The translations under genes were made by a program, and so were the position numbers. The notes under the pieces were generated by a model. It saw only the letters and a list, made by a program, of their open reading frames with translations, had not been told where the DNA came from and did not search any database. DNA of 64,000 nt from an uncultured Halomonas sp. Lineage in GTDB: Bacteria > Pseudomonadota > Gammaproteobacteria > Pseudomonadales > Halomonadaceae. Location: assembly GCF_946887195.1 (NCBI RefSeq), contig NZ_CAMPKE010000001.1, forward strand, positions 248,001 through 312,000. The letters are read 5' to 3'. Positions 1-9,595 of the stretch are shown piece after piece. Position 1 is the stretch's first letter, and every line of letters begins with the position of its first letter.

Positions 1-1328
1 CTCTCTTCGCCGGAAGATTCGTTACTGGCGCTTTCGGCTGGCTGCGGTGGCGCTTGCTGCGTCCTGGCTTGCTTCTCGGCAGCCGGAACGCCGGGCGCAT
101 CGGCGAGCGGCCAATCGATCTGTTCGGCATTCAATGTCACCTGAAACGGCAGCGTCGGCGCCAACACATCGGCCTGGGCCTTCAATGTCGCTGCGACGGG
201 GCCACTCGCTTGCAGTTCGGCGTTCAAGTCCGCCAGGCTGCCATCGAGCGTCAGCGCAATCGTTTCACCACGCACCGGCGGACGGTGAATCCGAGCGTTC
301 AGGCTGATATCGAGCGGATAGTCGTCACGCAGACTTACGTTCGCCGCAAGCTCGGCGTCGGCATCCGCTGTGCTCACGCTCAGACTATTCAGGTGGACGT
401 CATGGCCGCGCGCCTGGAGGCGCAACGCCAAGCGCTCGACGACATAGGACGTCGGGCCTTCGAGACGAAAATCCTCGACGATCAGGCTAGGCACGTTGAC
501 GGCGATTGGCAGGCGGATATCGGGTAAATCCAGCGGTTCGCGTTCGCTCAGCGGCACCGCTGTCTCGGCGCTACTCTCTTCGGCCACAGCCGGTAGCGAT
601 TCGCTGGGCGGCGTGGCGAGGGCGATCGCGCTATCGATCGCATCGGCCGTCAAGGCAGTGCCCGGCGCCTGCTCTGCGCTTGGCGCAACGTTGCCTTGGC
701 CCTGGGTATCGCCGGGTGTGCCGGCCTCACCGCTTTGTCGATTGCCAAAGGCCAGGGTTTGCCCCGGCGATACGGGCAAGCGCAAGCGCGGCGCAATCAG
801 CCGCGTCGGCAACAGGGTCAGCGCGTCGCCGTCGATGCGCGCACCACTGGTGAAGCGCTGCCAGGACAATTGCGTGCCGTCGGCCAATCGCACATCGACA
901 TCACGAAGTTCCAATGCACGCAGCTCGATCGGAAACGGCACGGCGATCGATGGCAGCCCACCGCCGCCAGCCGGCTCGGGCGGTGGTTCGCTGGCTGGCG
1001 CGGTTTCCTCCACACGCACATCGACATGTTCGAGTTGCAATACATCCAGGCACAGCTTGCCATCGAGCAAGCAGTCGTCAGCCCACGCCAGGTGCAAGCG
1101 TCCGATGTGAATATCGGCTGGGCCGGCCTGCAGGCTCAACTCGGTGAGTGTCAATTCGTCGAGCGGCGAGCCGACGACACTCTCGACGCTCAATAGGCCG
1201 CGCTGTTCGCCCTGGGCTATCAGCCAACCGGTGCCCCAGGGCGATAATGCCAGGCCCAACAGCAGGAATACCAAGCCCAGCAGCCATAGCACGAACCATA
1301 GCGACAGGCGAATCAGCGGCACAATCAA
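1..1328 (-). CDS. tamB: Translocation and assembly module subunit TamB, N-terminal part (cut by window edge)
   Basis: TamB is a large inner-membrane-anchored periplasmic protein that works with the outer-membrane partner TamA in envelope biogenesis (autotransporter insertion, phospholipid transport). The frame is open from about 1328 to base 1, giving roughly 440 residues. It starts with a single strongly hydrophobic anchor (IRLSLWFVLWLLGLVFLLLG, about residues 4-23), followed by the AsmA/TamB-like stretch GLLSVESVVGSPLDELTLTE. Further on there is an Ala/Pro/Glu/Gln-rich linker close to the window edge. The start is TTG at 1328 or GTG at 1322; both overlap or abut the tamA stop, which implies translational coupling. 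There is no ATG near this position. The C-terminal DUF490 domain lies outside the window. Confidence 0.88.
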   Translation of the reverse strand, partial: MIVPLIRLSLWFVLWLLGLVFLLLGLALSPWGTGWLIAQGEQRGLLSVESVVGSPLDELTLTELSLQAGPADIHIGRLHLAWADDCLLDGKLCLDVLQLEHVDVRVEETAPASEPPPEPAGGGGLPSIAVPFPIELRALELRDVDVRLADGTQLSWQRFTSGARIDGDALTLLPTRLIAPRLRLPVSPGQTLAFGNRQSGEAGTPGDTQGQGNVAPSAEQAPGTALTADAIDSAIALATPPSESLPAVAEESSAETAVPLSEREPLDLPDIRLPIAVNVPSLIVEDFRLEGPTSYVVERLALRLQARGHDVHLNSLSVSTADADAELAANVSLRDDYPLDISLNARIHRPPVRGETIALTLDGSLADLNAELQASGPVAATLKAQADVLAPTLPFQVTLNAEQIDWPLADAPGVPAAEKQARTQQAPPQPAESASNESSGEE

Positions 1329-3193
1329 AACTCGGGCCCGATGGCGAAATGCAGACGCCAAGAGTCCTCCTCGTCATCCAGGGGGTGGGCGACATCCAGC
1401 CGAATCGGGCCGACCGGCGAGACCCAGCGCACACCGAGACCGACACCGGTCGCCAGATCGTCGGGCCACCACTCATTGAAGGCGTTGCCGGTATCGACGA
1501 AGGCGGCTCCCCACCAGTCGCCGGTGATCCGCCGCTGCGCTTCCAGGCTGGCGGTGAACATGTGCTGGCCGCCGATCAGTTCGCCGTCGGCGTTCTCGGG
1601 CGCCAGGCTTTCGTAGGAGTAGCCGCGCACGGTGGTATCGCCACCGGTGAAGAAACGCAGCGAAGGCGGAATCTTTTCGAAGTTGTCGGTGCTGATCGCA
1701 CCGGCACCGACACGCCCGACGAACCGGTTGTCGTCGCCGATCATGCGAATCCATTGGGAGTCGAGGGTGGCGCGCACGAAGTTGGCGTCCGACCCCCAAC
1801 TCGTATCGGAAACCTCCAGCGAGAAGCGCTGGCGATCGCCCCAGGTGGGAAAACGTGGATTGCGCGTGCGGGTACGCGTCCAGCTGATGCCGGGATAAAG
1901 CAGCAGCACCTGATCTTCCTGGTCGGCCTGGGTGAAATCCTCGTAAGTGGTGCGAAAATAGAGTCGCTGAATCCAGCCATTGTCGAACTCCCAACGCCTG
2001 GCGATCTCGGCCGACGCCTCGAGACTCTGGGTGTCTTCGTTGTCGAAGTTCTTGAGGCCATAAAGCAATTCGTAGCTATCGCGCAGCGGGTTCTCCAGTG
2101 GCATGACGTACTCGCCACTGAACCGCTGTTCGGGGCCGGAGAGATAGAGCTCATGATTGAGGCTATCGCCGTTTTCATTGATCCATGGCTGCTGCCAGGA
2201 GAATTGCGTGCGCGGCCCTACGTCGGTGGCGTAGCCGATACCCACTTCGAACTGATGGCGATCCGCCGGCGTCAGTTCGATATCCAACGGCACTGTCGGC
2301 GGGCCATCTCTGCCGGCAGCGGTTGCGGCATTGATTGCATCCGCTGAGAGTAACTCACGCTGTGAAGCAGCCCGGTCAGTGCCGGTTGCGGATTGGCGGT
2401 CGAGAGCCTCCCACCAGTTACGGTGCGCCTGCGCCACCGACGAGGCATTGGCCGCGTTGGCGATACGCGGTCGTATGCCGATACTGCCAAACCAATCGGT
2501 CTGACTCAGGCGCTGGTTATATTCGGCCAGTTCACCGGCCAGGTAAGGATCGCCGGGCTCGAACGGCAGCATATTGCGCAACCGCGACTGCTCTATCTGA
2601 GAGCCCTCGAAACTCACCTCGCCAAACCGATAGCGCGTGCCGCTATCCAGCGTCAGATAAATACGCGCACTCTCCTCCCAAGGCCTTACCTCGATACGCC
2701 GCTCGGTGAAACGGGCATCGAAATAACCGCGCTCGAGAGCCAAGCTGGAAAACCGGTTGCGCAGACCATCGTATTTGGCATGCAGGAGCGGCTCGCCCTC
2801 CTGCAGCGGCAAATCGTCGAGAACCTGCTGGAAGGCACTGTCATCGCTGGCGTCATCGATCACCTCGACATCCAGTTCGGTAATCGTGACGCGTGGTCCG
2901 GGCTGGATGCGAATATCGACGCGCTCGACGCTCTCCTTACCGACCAACTGGATATCCAGCTCGGGTTCGTAGTAACCATAGGCACGCAATGCCTCGACGA
3001 CGCGCCGACGCACCTCGGCCAGCAGACGCTGGCGCGCGTAATCGGAGGCTTGCAGCTCGACCAGATAGGTCGCCACGTTATCGGCGACATCGCCCTCGAC
3101 GCCGGTGACCTCGGCCTCGAGCGCTTGCGCGGGCACACTCAGCGATGCCAGACACAGCGTGCCGAGCCAGCGTCCACGACAGCTGAAACGCAC
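1325..3193 (-). CDS. tamA: Translocation and assembly module outer-membrane protein TamA
   Basis: This is an Omp85-family outer-membrane protein and the partner of TamB. An N-terminal signal peptide (about residues 1-24, ending PAQA) is followed by three POTRA-like domains over roughly residues 25-270 (for example ITELDVEV and YRFGEVSFEGSQI) and a 16-strand-type barrel. The barrel includes the conserved loop-6 type signature VRGYSYESL near residue 530 and ends in EF, a typical C-terminal aromatic. At 622 residues it is somewhat longer than the E. coli protein; the extra length includes an Ala/Asn/Arg-rich insertion of about 50 residues between the last POTRA domain and the barrel. The stop overlaps the start of tamB, so the two form an operon. 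Confidence 0.93.
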   Translation of the reverse strand: MRFSCRGRWLGTLCLASLSVPAQALEAEVTGVEGDVADNVATYLVELQASDYARQRLLAEVRRRVVEALRAYGYYEPELDIQLVGKESVERVDIRIQPGPRVTITELDVEVIDDASDDSAFQQVLDDLPLQEGEPLLHAKYDGLRNRFSSLALERGYFDARFTERRIEVRPWEESARIYLTLDSGTRYRFGEVSFEGSQIEQSRLRNMLPFEPGDPYLAGELAEYNQRLSQTDWFGSIGIRPRIANAANASSVAQAHRNWWEALDRQSATGTDRAASQRELLSADAINAATAAGRDGPPTVPLDIELTPADRHQFEVGIGYATDVGPRTQFSWQQPWINENGDSLNHELYLSGPEQRFSGEYVMPLENPLRDSYELLYGLKNFDNEDTQSLEASAEIARRWEFDNGWIQRLYFRTTYEDFTQADQEDQVLLLYPGISWTRTRTRNPRFPTWGDRQRFSLEVSDTSWGSDANFVRATLDSQWIRMIGDDNRFVGRVGAGAISTDNFEKIPPSLRFFTGGDTTVRGYSYESLAPENADGELIGGQHMFTASLEAQRRITGDWWGAAFVDTGNAFNEWWPDDLATGVGLGVRWVSPVGPIRLDVAHPLDDEEDSWRLHFAIGPEF

Positions 3194-3341
3194 GGATCAG
3201 GGCCCCTCTGGAAGCGGCGAGCCATCGGCGACATCGAGCGCCCTAATGATGCGGTTCGTCAACTGCCAATGACTGGCGTCCAGCGATTCCCTTCGCATTG
3301 AGCGTTTCTCCTGCTGGTTTGCCCCGCTGGTCCATGAACGA

Positions 3342-4190
3342 CTATTGGCTGTCGAGGCTTTCGATAATCGCATTCAGGACCAGTTGATTCTGGCGTAACT
3401 CGGTCAGCGATGTCTGGCTTGCCGAGACACTCGCGCTTAATTCTTCCAGGCGCTGCTGTTGAGTCGCATCAGCGTTCTGCAGCGTTTCGAGTGTGCCAGC
3501 CATCTCATCGAGCCGCGACTCTAAACTGGCCTGCAGTTGTGCTTGCGTCTCTTCGATTCCGGCGAGGCGCGATTGCAGCTCGGTATCATCTTCGGCCAGC
3601 ATGCGGCGACGCTCTTGCATTTCATCCAAGGCCGACTGCATATCATCCAGCCGCGCCACCAGCGAAGCGCGCGCATCTTCGCCGCTCTGCTCGAGAATAT
3701 CCAGCGACCGCTGCATGGCGCTGATGGTAGCCGTCAGGGTATCTCGCCGTTGGTTGGCCGTTTCAAATCGCTGCGCCAACTCACCCAACGCGGCATCGTC
3801 GGCACTGTTCTGTTCTAGACTGTCCAGACTGACTTTAAGTTCGCCAAGCTCCGCTTGTAGCGCTTCACGAGCCGCTTGCATGTCGGTGAGCCGCTGCTCG
3901 ATGGTGTTGGAAACCTCGCGGCTATCGCCCAGGCTATCGAGTCGTGCGTGCAGATTGGAGAGCTGCCCTTCGAGATGGCGCTGATCGACCATCAGGGTTT
4001 GCCGGTCGATCCAGTAAGAGGCGCTCAACACGAGCAGCCCGACAAGCAGGAGCAGGCATATCACCCATAACGGCCAGGTTCTGGTGCGGCGACGGTATAC
4101 GGGTGGAGAACGATGCCGAGCGACCAGCTCGCTATCGGACTCCGGCACGATGGGTGTGGTCAGTCGCGGCTCGTCCGAGCGTTCCACCAT
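3342..4190 (-). CDS. Membrane-anchored coiled-coil protein of unknown function
   Basis: The predicted protein has 282 residues. The first 35 residues are charged and cytoplasmic-looking, then there is one transmembrane segment (WPLWVICLLLLVGLLVLSAS, about residues 39-58), and the rest is almost entirely heptad-like coiled coil rich in Leu, Glu, Gln and Arg (residues about 65-280). No enzymatic motif is visible. The topology resembles periplasmic coiled-coil or chromosome-segregation-like hypothetical proteins, but I do not recognise a characterised family. It lies between tamA and sodB, on the tamA strand and divergent from sodB. A gap of 148 bp without a clear terminator separates it from tamA, so co-transcription is possible. 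Confidence 0.8.
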   Translation of the reverse strand: MVERSDEPRLTTPIVPESDSELVARHRSPPVYRRRTRTWPLWVICLLLLVGLLVLSASYWIDRQTLMVDQRHLEGQLSNLHARLDSLGDSREVSNTIEQRLTDMQAAREALQAELGELKVSLDSLEQNSADDAALGELAQRFETANQRRDTLTATISAMQRSLDILEQSGEDARASLVARLDDMQSALDEMQERRRMLAEDDTELQSRLAGIEETQAQLQASLESRLDEMAGTLETLQNADATQQQRLEELSASVSASQTSLTELRQNQLVLNAIIESLDSQ

Positions 4191-4426
4191 GGGTTCTCCT
4201 CATCAGTCCAGGGCGCGTTGAGTCAGATCAGCAAGGGAAAGACCAAGTGTCGTCATCGGAATTGGCGAGCATACCCCAGGCTGCTAACATGTTACGACAC
4301 CACTTCTCGCAGATGCTTGGTATTGTAAGGTTTTTATCGCCGGAACAGGAAATGGACGCTTGAAACCTGCCTACCGGCACATCGAGTGGTGTAACCACGG
4401 TGATATTCATAGAAAAGGAGCTGACC

Positions 4427-5005
4427 ATGGCATTCGAACTTCCCGCACTGCCATTCGAGAAGAACGCGCTGGAGCCGCATATCTCCGCCGAAACGCTGGA
4501 GTATCACTATGGCAAGCATCACCAGGCCTACGTGACCAAGCTCAACGACCTGACCAATGGCACCGACGATGCCAACAAGTCACTCGAGGATATCATCAAG
4601 TCATCCTCGGGCGGCCTGTTCAATCAAGCGGCACAAGTGTGGAATCACACCTTCTACTGGCACTGCCTGTCACCCAATGGCGGCGGTGAGCCCACCGGCG
4701 CGCTCGGCGAAGCGATCAGCGCCAAATTCGGCTCCTTCGACAAGTTCAAGGAGGAGTTCAACACCAAGGCGGCCGGTAACTTCGGCTCGGGCTGGACCTG
4801 GCTTATCAAGACCGACGACGGCGGCGTGGACATCGTCAACACCGACGACGCCGACACCCCGATCGCCCATGGCCAGACGCCCCTGCTGACCATCGACGTA
4901 TGGGAGCATGCCTACTACATCGATTATCGCAATGCCCGCCCCAAGTATCTGGAAGCGGTGTGGAACGTGATCAACTGGGATTTCGTCGCCCAGAACTATA
5001 GCTGA
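4427..5005 (+). CDS. sodB: Superoxide dismutase [Fe]
   Basis: It dismutates superoxide to peroxide and oxygen in the cytoplasm. The protein has 192 residues, the usual size for bacterial Fe-SOD. The four metal ligands fall at the canonical positions: His27 (EYHYGKHHQAY), His74 (VWNHTFYW), and Asp157 and His161 in DVWEHAYY. Gln70 lies upstream of the second histidine, and the surroundings are Fe-type rather than Mn-type. The start was chosen at 4427 because AAGGAG precedes it by a suitable distance; an in-frame upstream extension to 4400 lacks such a site. A strong hairpin terminator follows, so the gene is probably monocistronic. Confidence 0.97.
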   Translation: MAFELPALPFEKNALEPHISAETLEYHYGKHHQAYVTKLNDLTNGTDDANKSLEDIIKSSSGGLFNQAAQVWNHTFYWHCLSPNGGGEPTGALGEAISAKFGSFDKFKEEFNTKAAGNFGSGWTWLIKTDDGGVDIVNTDDADTPIAHGQTPLLTIDVWEHAYYIDYRNARPKYLEAVWNVINWDFVAQNYS

Positions 5006-5041
5006 GCCACAACGGCTCACGCGCTGGACCGTGATTGACAT

Positions 5042-5074
5042 GACGCCCTGCGATTGCAGGGCGTCGTCGTTTTT
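5042..5074 (+). terminator. Rho-independent terminator of sodB
   Basis: A perfect 10-bp stem (GACGCCCTGC / GCAGGGCGTC) closes a 4-nt loop (GATT) and is followed by GTCGTTTTT. It sits 37 bp after the sodB stop and on its strand. The stem would also fold in transcripts of the convergent operon, but the T-run is on the plus strand only. Confidence 0.85.
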
Positions 5075-5102
5075 GAGTGGCCCGAGAATAGCTCAGGGGA
5101 TT

Positions 5103-6389
5103 TCAAGGATTGGCGCGGCGGCCGATCCCCCGATAAACCAAACCCCGCGCGGCGACATAGACCGGATCGTAGATATTGCGCCCATCGAGAATCAGCTTGG
5201 CGCCGAGCGACTCGGAGAGCCGCCGCCAATCCGGGTTCCAGTAGCATTTCCATTCGGTGACCAGCATCAGCGCATCGGCACCCTCGCAGGCGTCGTAGGG
5301 GTCGTCGGTACAAAGCGTCAACAGCGGATGCTCTCCCAGCCGCTTTTTCAATGTCGGCAAGGCCGCCGGATCGTGCAGGCGCACATGCACCCCTTGAGCC
5401 CATAATGCGCGCAGCAGCGTCAGCACCGGCGCATGGTCGATACGTGTGGTGCCGGGTTTGAACGCCGCTCCCCAGATAGCCACGGTGCGCCCTTCCAACT
5501 GGCCGTGAAAATGCCCCCAGAGCTTGCGAAACAGCGTCTCCTTCTTGTGCTCGTTGATGTCGAGCACCTGCTCGAGCAGGTGCGATTCGCGTCCGGTGGC
5601 GTACTGCACATCGGCCAGGCGCATCAGATCGCGGGAAAAATTGAAACCGCCGAAACCGCAACCGGGGTAAAGGTATTCGTAGCCAATACGGGTATCGGCC
5701 CCCATACCCTGGCGCACGTGCTCGACATCCACACCCAGCGCATCGGCCAGGCCAGCGACTTCGTTCATGTAGCTGATGCGCGTCGCCAGCATGCCGTTGA
5801 TAGCCAGCTTGGTCAGCTCGGCGGCACGCCGCGGCATACGTTGAAACACTTCGGCCCGGCGATTGAAGGCGCGTAGCAACTCGCGCATCTGATCCGCCGC
5901 CCAGTCATCCTCGCAGCCCAGCAACCAGCGAGTGGGTCGTGTGAATACCTGCCAGGCGCGACCCTCCTCGAGCATGTCCGGCAGGACCACCGCGACCTGC
6001 GAAGCATGTCGCAACAACCCTTCGAGGCTTTCGGTCTGACCCACCGGGAATGTCGAGTTGTTGACCACCACCAGTGGCGAATCCTGCCGCTGTGCGATGG
6101 CATCGACGAAACGCTCGGCGACGTCGCGCTGATCCGGCGCCAGAGCCAGCCAGGCGATATCCACCTCGCCCAGCGATTCCAGCGAATCGACCAGATGCAG
6201 CGAGCCGCCTTTACGACTGGCCGCGAGCTGATCGGAAACGCCCGGCTCGCGCGTCAACCAATCGGCCTCGGCCAACTGCTGCCAACGCGCTTCCTCATGA
6301 GGCCACCAGTCGACCTGATGACCGACCGACGATAACGCCGCCGCCGCGGTGGCCGCTGCTAGCTCGCTTCCATGCACGATGATTCGCAT
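5103..6389 (-). CDS. UDP-glucose/GDP-mannose dehydrogenase family protein lacking the catalytic cysteine
   Basis: The 428-residue protein aligns along its length with UDP-glucose 6-dehydrogenases: an N-terminal NAD domain, a central helix with the conserved Lys and Asn (ELTKLAINGMLATRISYMNE), and a C-terminal domain ending TEWKCYW...DGRNIYDP. Two active-site elements are altered. The dinucleotide-binding motif GxGxxG reads GSELAA, losing the second and third glycines. The catalytic segment, normally GFGGSCFPKD, reads GFGGFNFSRD, so Asn replaces the cysteine that forms the thiohemiacetal. The two-step oxidation to UDP-glucuronate is therefore unlikely by the normal mechanism. It lies 4 bp downstream of galU, which makes UDP-glucose, so a UDP-sugar-binding or different catalytic role is plausible. 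Confidence 0.85.
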   Translation of the reverse strand: MRIIVHGSELAAATAAAALSSVGHQVDWWPHEEARWQQLAEADWLTREPGVSDQLAASRKGGSLHLVDSLESLGEVDIAWLALAPDQRDVAERFVDAIAQRQDSPLVVVNNSTFPVGQTESLEGLLRHASQVAVVLPDMLEEGRAWQVFTRPTRWLLGCEDDWAADQMRELLRAFNRRAEVFQRMPRRAAELTKLAINGMLATRISYMNEVAGLADALGVDVEHVRQGMGADTRIGYEYLYPGCGFGGFNFSRDLMRLADVQYATGRESHLLEQVLDINEHKKETLFRKLWGHFHGQLEGRTVAIWGAAFKPGTTRIDHAPVLTLLRALWAQGVHVRLHDPAALPTLKKRLGEHPLLTLCTDDPYDACEGADALMLVTEWKCYWNPDWRRLSESLGAKLILDGRNIYDPVYVAARGLVYRGIGRRANP

Positions 6390-6393
6390 CGGC

Positions 6394-7284
6394 TCACTCT
6401 CCGTTGGCGTAACGGGTTAGCAATTCGGTAAACCCCGGGCCGAACTTGGGGTGGCGTTTACCGAGCGCCAAGGTGGCTTCGAGATAACCTAACTGATGCC
6501 CGCAATCGTATGTCGCCCCCTGCATGCGGTAAGCCGCGACATTCGATGTCTCGCGCAGGGTGTCGATGGCATCGGTGAGCTGGATTTCATTGCCGGCCCC
6601 CGGCTTCGTTTCGGCGAGCAGCGCGAAGATCGACCCCGGCAACAGGTAGCGCCCGATCACCGCCAGGCTCGACGGTGCCTCCCCGACCTTGGGCTTTTCG
6701 ACCACGCCGGTGATCGGCGTGCTGTTACCGGGTGCCGGCGCGTCGCCAGCGAGCGCCACGATGCCGTACTGATCGACTCTGTCGCGGGGCACGTTCTCGA
6801 CCATGATCTGCGCCTCGCCGCTGGCCTCGAATGCCGCGATCATGCCGGCCAGATCGTTGCGCTCCAGACCATCGGCATCGACCAGCACATCCGGCAACAG
6901 CACCGTGAAGGGCTCGTCGTCGCCGATTACCGGGCGCGCGCAGAGGATAGCGTGCCCCAGACCCAGCGGTTCGGGTTGGCGCACGCTGATGATGCTGACA
7001 TCGCTGGGAATGATGTTACGCAGCTCATCGAGCAGTTCCTGCTTGCCCTTGGCCTCGAGACTGGCTTCGAGTTCGAAGTGTTTGTCGAAATGGTTCTCGA
7101 TGGCGCTCTTGCTGGAATGCGTGACCAGCACGATTTCCTTGATGCCCGCGGTGACTGCCTCTTCGACCACGTATTGGATCACCGGCCTGTCGACGATGGT
7201 GATCATCTCCTTGGGTATCGCCTTGGAGGCCGGCAGGCAACGCGTACCAAGCCCGGCCACGGGGAGAACGGCCTTACGAATCAT
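6394..7284 (-). CDS. galU: UTP-glucose-1-phosphate uridylyltransferase
   Basis: GalU makes UDP-glucose from UTP and glucose 1-phosphate for envelope polysaccharides and osmoadaptation. The 296-residue protein carries the nucleotidyltransferase signature near its N-terminus (AGLGTRCLPASKAIPKEM), followed by VDRPVIQYVVEEA and later GVVEKPKVGEAPS and GNEIQLTDAI. The start at 7284 is chosen because AGGAGG lies just upstream and the protein then begins MIRKAVLPVAGLGTR, as in the family; a longer in-frame reading to 7506 adds non-conserved sequence. It is the first gene of an operon with the dehydrogenase homologue (4-bp gap) and is divergent from mtaD. Confidence 0.95.
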   Translation of the reverse strand: MIRKAVLPVAGLGTRCLPASKAIPKEMITIVDRPVIQYVVEEAVTAGIKEIVLVTHSSKSAIENHFDKHFELEASLEAKGKQELLDELRNIIPSDVSIISVRQPEPLGLGHAILCARPVIGDDEPFTVLLPDVLVDADGLERNDLAGMIAAFEASGEAQIMVENVPRDRVDQYGIVALAGDAPAPGNSTPITGVVEKPKVGEAPSSLAVIGRYLLPGSIFALLAETKPGAGNEIQLTDAIDTLRETSNVAAYRMQGATYDCGHQLGYLEATLALGKRHPKFGPGFTELLTRYANGE

Positions 7285-7499
7285 GGGGTCCCTCCTGCAT
7301 GATGAGTGTCGTGAATCAGTATGCCATAGCCAGGTGGCAAGCAACCGGGCGATGCCTTCGCGACTTGGCGGCTCGATCACGCCGCGTTCGCGGCGCTGAA
7401 CAGGCCTCGTGACGATGGCACCGAGTGGCATGCCTGTCGAGAACCAAAATTGCGCCAAGAAAGAGTAGAATGCCCGCATCATACCGAAGGAGGATCGTG

Positions 7500-8852
7500 A
7501 TGCCATCCGTCGCGCCGCTCGAGGTCGAGCTATTGATAGAAGCTCGTTGGGTATTGCCCATGAGCGAGGGTCTTCCGACTCTGGAAAATCACGCCGTAGC
7601 CATCGACGCGGGCCGCCTGCTTGGCCCCTGGCCGATTGCCGAAGCGCGGGACCGCGTCAGCGCCAGGCAAGTGATGCACCTCTCCCGACATGCCCTGCTC
7701 CCCGGCCTGGTCAACGCTCACAATCATGCCGGCATGAGTCTGATGCGCGGCTACGCCGACGATCTGCCGTTGATGACCTGGCTCAACGAACATATCTGGC
7801 CGGCCGAGGCCGCGCACGTGAATCCCGCTTTCGTCGCCGATGGCACCCGCCTGGCCATCGCTGAAATGCTGCGCTCGGGCACCACGACATTCGCCGATAT
7901 GTATCTGGCACCGGAGGCGGTCGGTGAGGTGCTCGCGGCCGGCATGATGCGCGTTCAGCTATGCACGCCACTGATCGATTTCCCCACGCCATGGGCGCCG
8001 GACTTCACCAGCGGATTGGAGCATACCGAGGCATTGATCGAACGTTATCGCGATCATCCGACCATCAGCCTGGCCTTCGGTCCGCATGCGCCGTATACCG
8101 TCGGCGACGACAGTTTGCGTCGGCTGCTCACAGCCCACGAACGGCTCGGGTTGCCAATTCAGATGCATGTCCACGAGACCGCCGATGAAGTCGAGCAGGG
8201 GCTAGCGAAAGACGGCAAACGGCCATTGCGACGCCTTGCCGATGCCGGCCTGCTGGGCCCGCATTTTCAGGCCGTGCACATGACCCAGATCGATGACGAG
8301 GATATCGCCATCCTGCGCGATACCGGCACCCACGTGGTGCACTGCCCGCAATCGAATCTCAAGCTGGCCAGCGGCTTCTGCCCCGTTGCCCGTCTGCAAG
8401 AGGCCGGCATCAACGTAGCGCTGGGCACCGACGGCGCCGCCAGCAATAATGATCTGGACATGTTCGACGAGATCAAGAGTGCCGCCCTGCTGGCCAAGGG
8501 TGTGAGCAATGATGCCGCCGCACTGCCGGCCATGGCGGCACTGGCCATGGCCACGCGCGATGGCGCCCGTGCCCTGGGGTTGGGCGATCGCCTCGGTCAA
8601 TTGAAGGATGGCTTCGATGCCGACGTGATCGCGGTGGATCTCGATGACATCAATACGCTACCGGTGCATCATCCAGCCTCGAGTGTGGTTTATGCCATGA
8701 ACAGCCGCCAGGTCAGCCACCTTTGGGTCGGTGGCCAGGCGCGGCTAGTGGACGGTGAATTGCAGGGCATCGATAGCCAGGAACTCAAGCGCATGGCAGC
8801 CGACTATCGGCATGCCATGGCGATAACCAGCCAACCGGGAGAGGCGCAATGA
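7500..8852 (+). CDS. mtaD: 5-methylthioadenosine/S-adenosylhomocysteine deaminase (amidohydrolase family)
   Basis: This zinc amidohydrolase of the TRZ/ATZ group deaminates methylthioadenosine or S-adenosylhomocysteine and so clears inhibitory by-products of SAM-dependent methylation. The 450-residue protein shows the metal site [13 protein letters not shown] (about residues 75-87), the third histidine in HVHETADE, the fourth in [13 protein letters not shown] and the aspartate in [17 protein letters not shown]. The start at 7500 has AGGAGG seven bases upstream. The stop overlaps ubiG by 4 nt. Coupling to a SAM-dependent methyltransferase makes the SAH-related assignment attractive; the exact substrate is not decided by sequence alone. 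Confidence 0.88.
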   Translation: MPSVAPLEVELLIEARWVLPMSEGLPTLENHAVAIDAGRLLGPWPIAEARDRVSARQVMHLSRHALLPGLVNAHNHAGMSLMRGYADDLPLMTWLNEHIWPAEAAHVNPAFVADGTRLAIAEMLRSGTTTFADMYLAPEAVGEVLAAGMMRVQLCTPLIDFPTPWAPDFTSGLEHTEALIERYRDHPTISLAFGPHAPYTVGDDSLRRLLTAHERLGLPIQMHVHETADEVEQGLAKDGKRPLRRLADAGLLGPHFQAVHMTQIDDEDIAILRDTGTHVVHCPQSNLKLASGFCPVARLQEAGINVALGTDGAASNNDLDMFDEIKSAALLAKGVSNDAAALPAMAALAMATRDGARALGLGDRLGQLKDGFDADVIAVDLDDINTLPVHHPASSVVYAMNSRQVSHLWVGGQARLVDGELQGIDSQELKRMAADYRHAMAITSQPGEAQ

Positions 8853-9595
8853 GTCAAGCGCAGCGCGATAGCGATCATCGTGGCGATCATCGCAGCAATG
8901 TCGATCATGCCGAGATCGCCAAATTCGAAGCACTCGCCAGCCGCTGGTGGGACAAGGAGAGCGAGTTCAAGCCACTGCACGATATCAACCCGCTACGCCT
9001 GGATTTCATCGATGCCCGCGCCGGACTTGCCGGCAAGCGTGTGATCGATGTCGGCTGTGGTGGCGGTATCCTCAGTGAAGCCATGGCTCATCGTGGTGCC
9101 AGCGTCACCGGCATCGACATGGGCGAAGCGCCTCTCGCCGTGGCGCGGCTGCATCAGCAGGAGAGCGGCGTCGATGTCGACTATCATCAGGCCAGCGCCG
9201 AGGAAATGGCCGCCGACCATCCCGGCGAGTTCGATATCGTCACCTGCCTGGAGATGCTCGAACACGTGCCCGACCCCGCCGCCGTGGTGCGTGCCTGTGC
9301 CACACTGGTCAAGCCCGGTGGCCAGGTGTTCTTCTCAACCATCAATCGCAATCCCAAAGCCTACGCTTTCGCCATTATCGGCGCCGAATACGTGCTCGGT
9401 CTACTGCCTCGCGGTACGCATGAATTCCGCAAGTTCATTCGCCCCTCGGAGCTATCGAGCTGGTGTCGTGCCACGGGCCTGCGCGTGCGCGAACAGAGCG
9501 GCATGACCTACAACCCGTTGACCCGCCACTATCGGCTCAATTCGCGCGACGTCTCGGTCAATTACCTCATGCATTGCTCGCTGGAGGCGCCGTGA
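8849..9595 (+). CDS. ubiG: Ubiquinone biosynthesis O-methyltransferase UbiG
   Basis: UbiG performs both O-methylations of ubiquinone synthesis in the cytoplasm and at the membrane surface. The 248-residue protein has the family hallmark [20 protein letters not shown] near residues 24-43, SAM motif [17 protein letters not shown] (about residues 68-83), and the acidic loop [11 protein letters not shown]. The C-terminal [20 protein letters not shown] and [12 protein letters not shown] segments are characteristic of UbiG. The start overlaps the end of mtaD and the stop overlaps the following phosphatase gene, indicating a tightly coupled three-gene operon. Confidence 0.95.
   Translation: MSQAQRDSDHRGDHRSNVDHAEIAKFEALASRWWDKESEFKPLHDINPLRLDFIDARAGLAGKRVIDVGCGGGILSEAMAHRGASVTGIDMGEAPLAVARLHQQESGVDVDYHQASAEEMAADHPGEFDIVTCLEMLEHVPDPAAVVRACATLVKPGGQVFFSTINRNPKAYAFAIIGAEYVLGLLPRGTHEFRKFIRPSELSSWCRATGLRVREQSGMTYNPLTRHYRLNSRDVSVNYLMHCSLEAP

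Noticed and set aside
1148..2347. A 399-codon plus-strand frame over tamA
   Set aside because: It lies antisense to the well-supported tamA gene, has no recognisable domain and no ribosome-binding site, and is explained by GC-rich codon bias leaving the opposite frame open.
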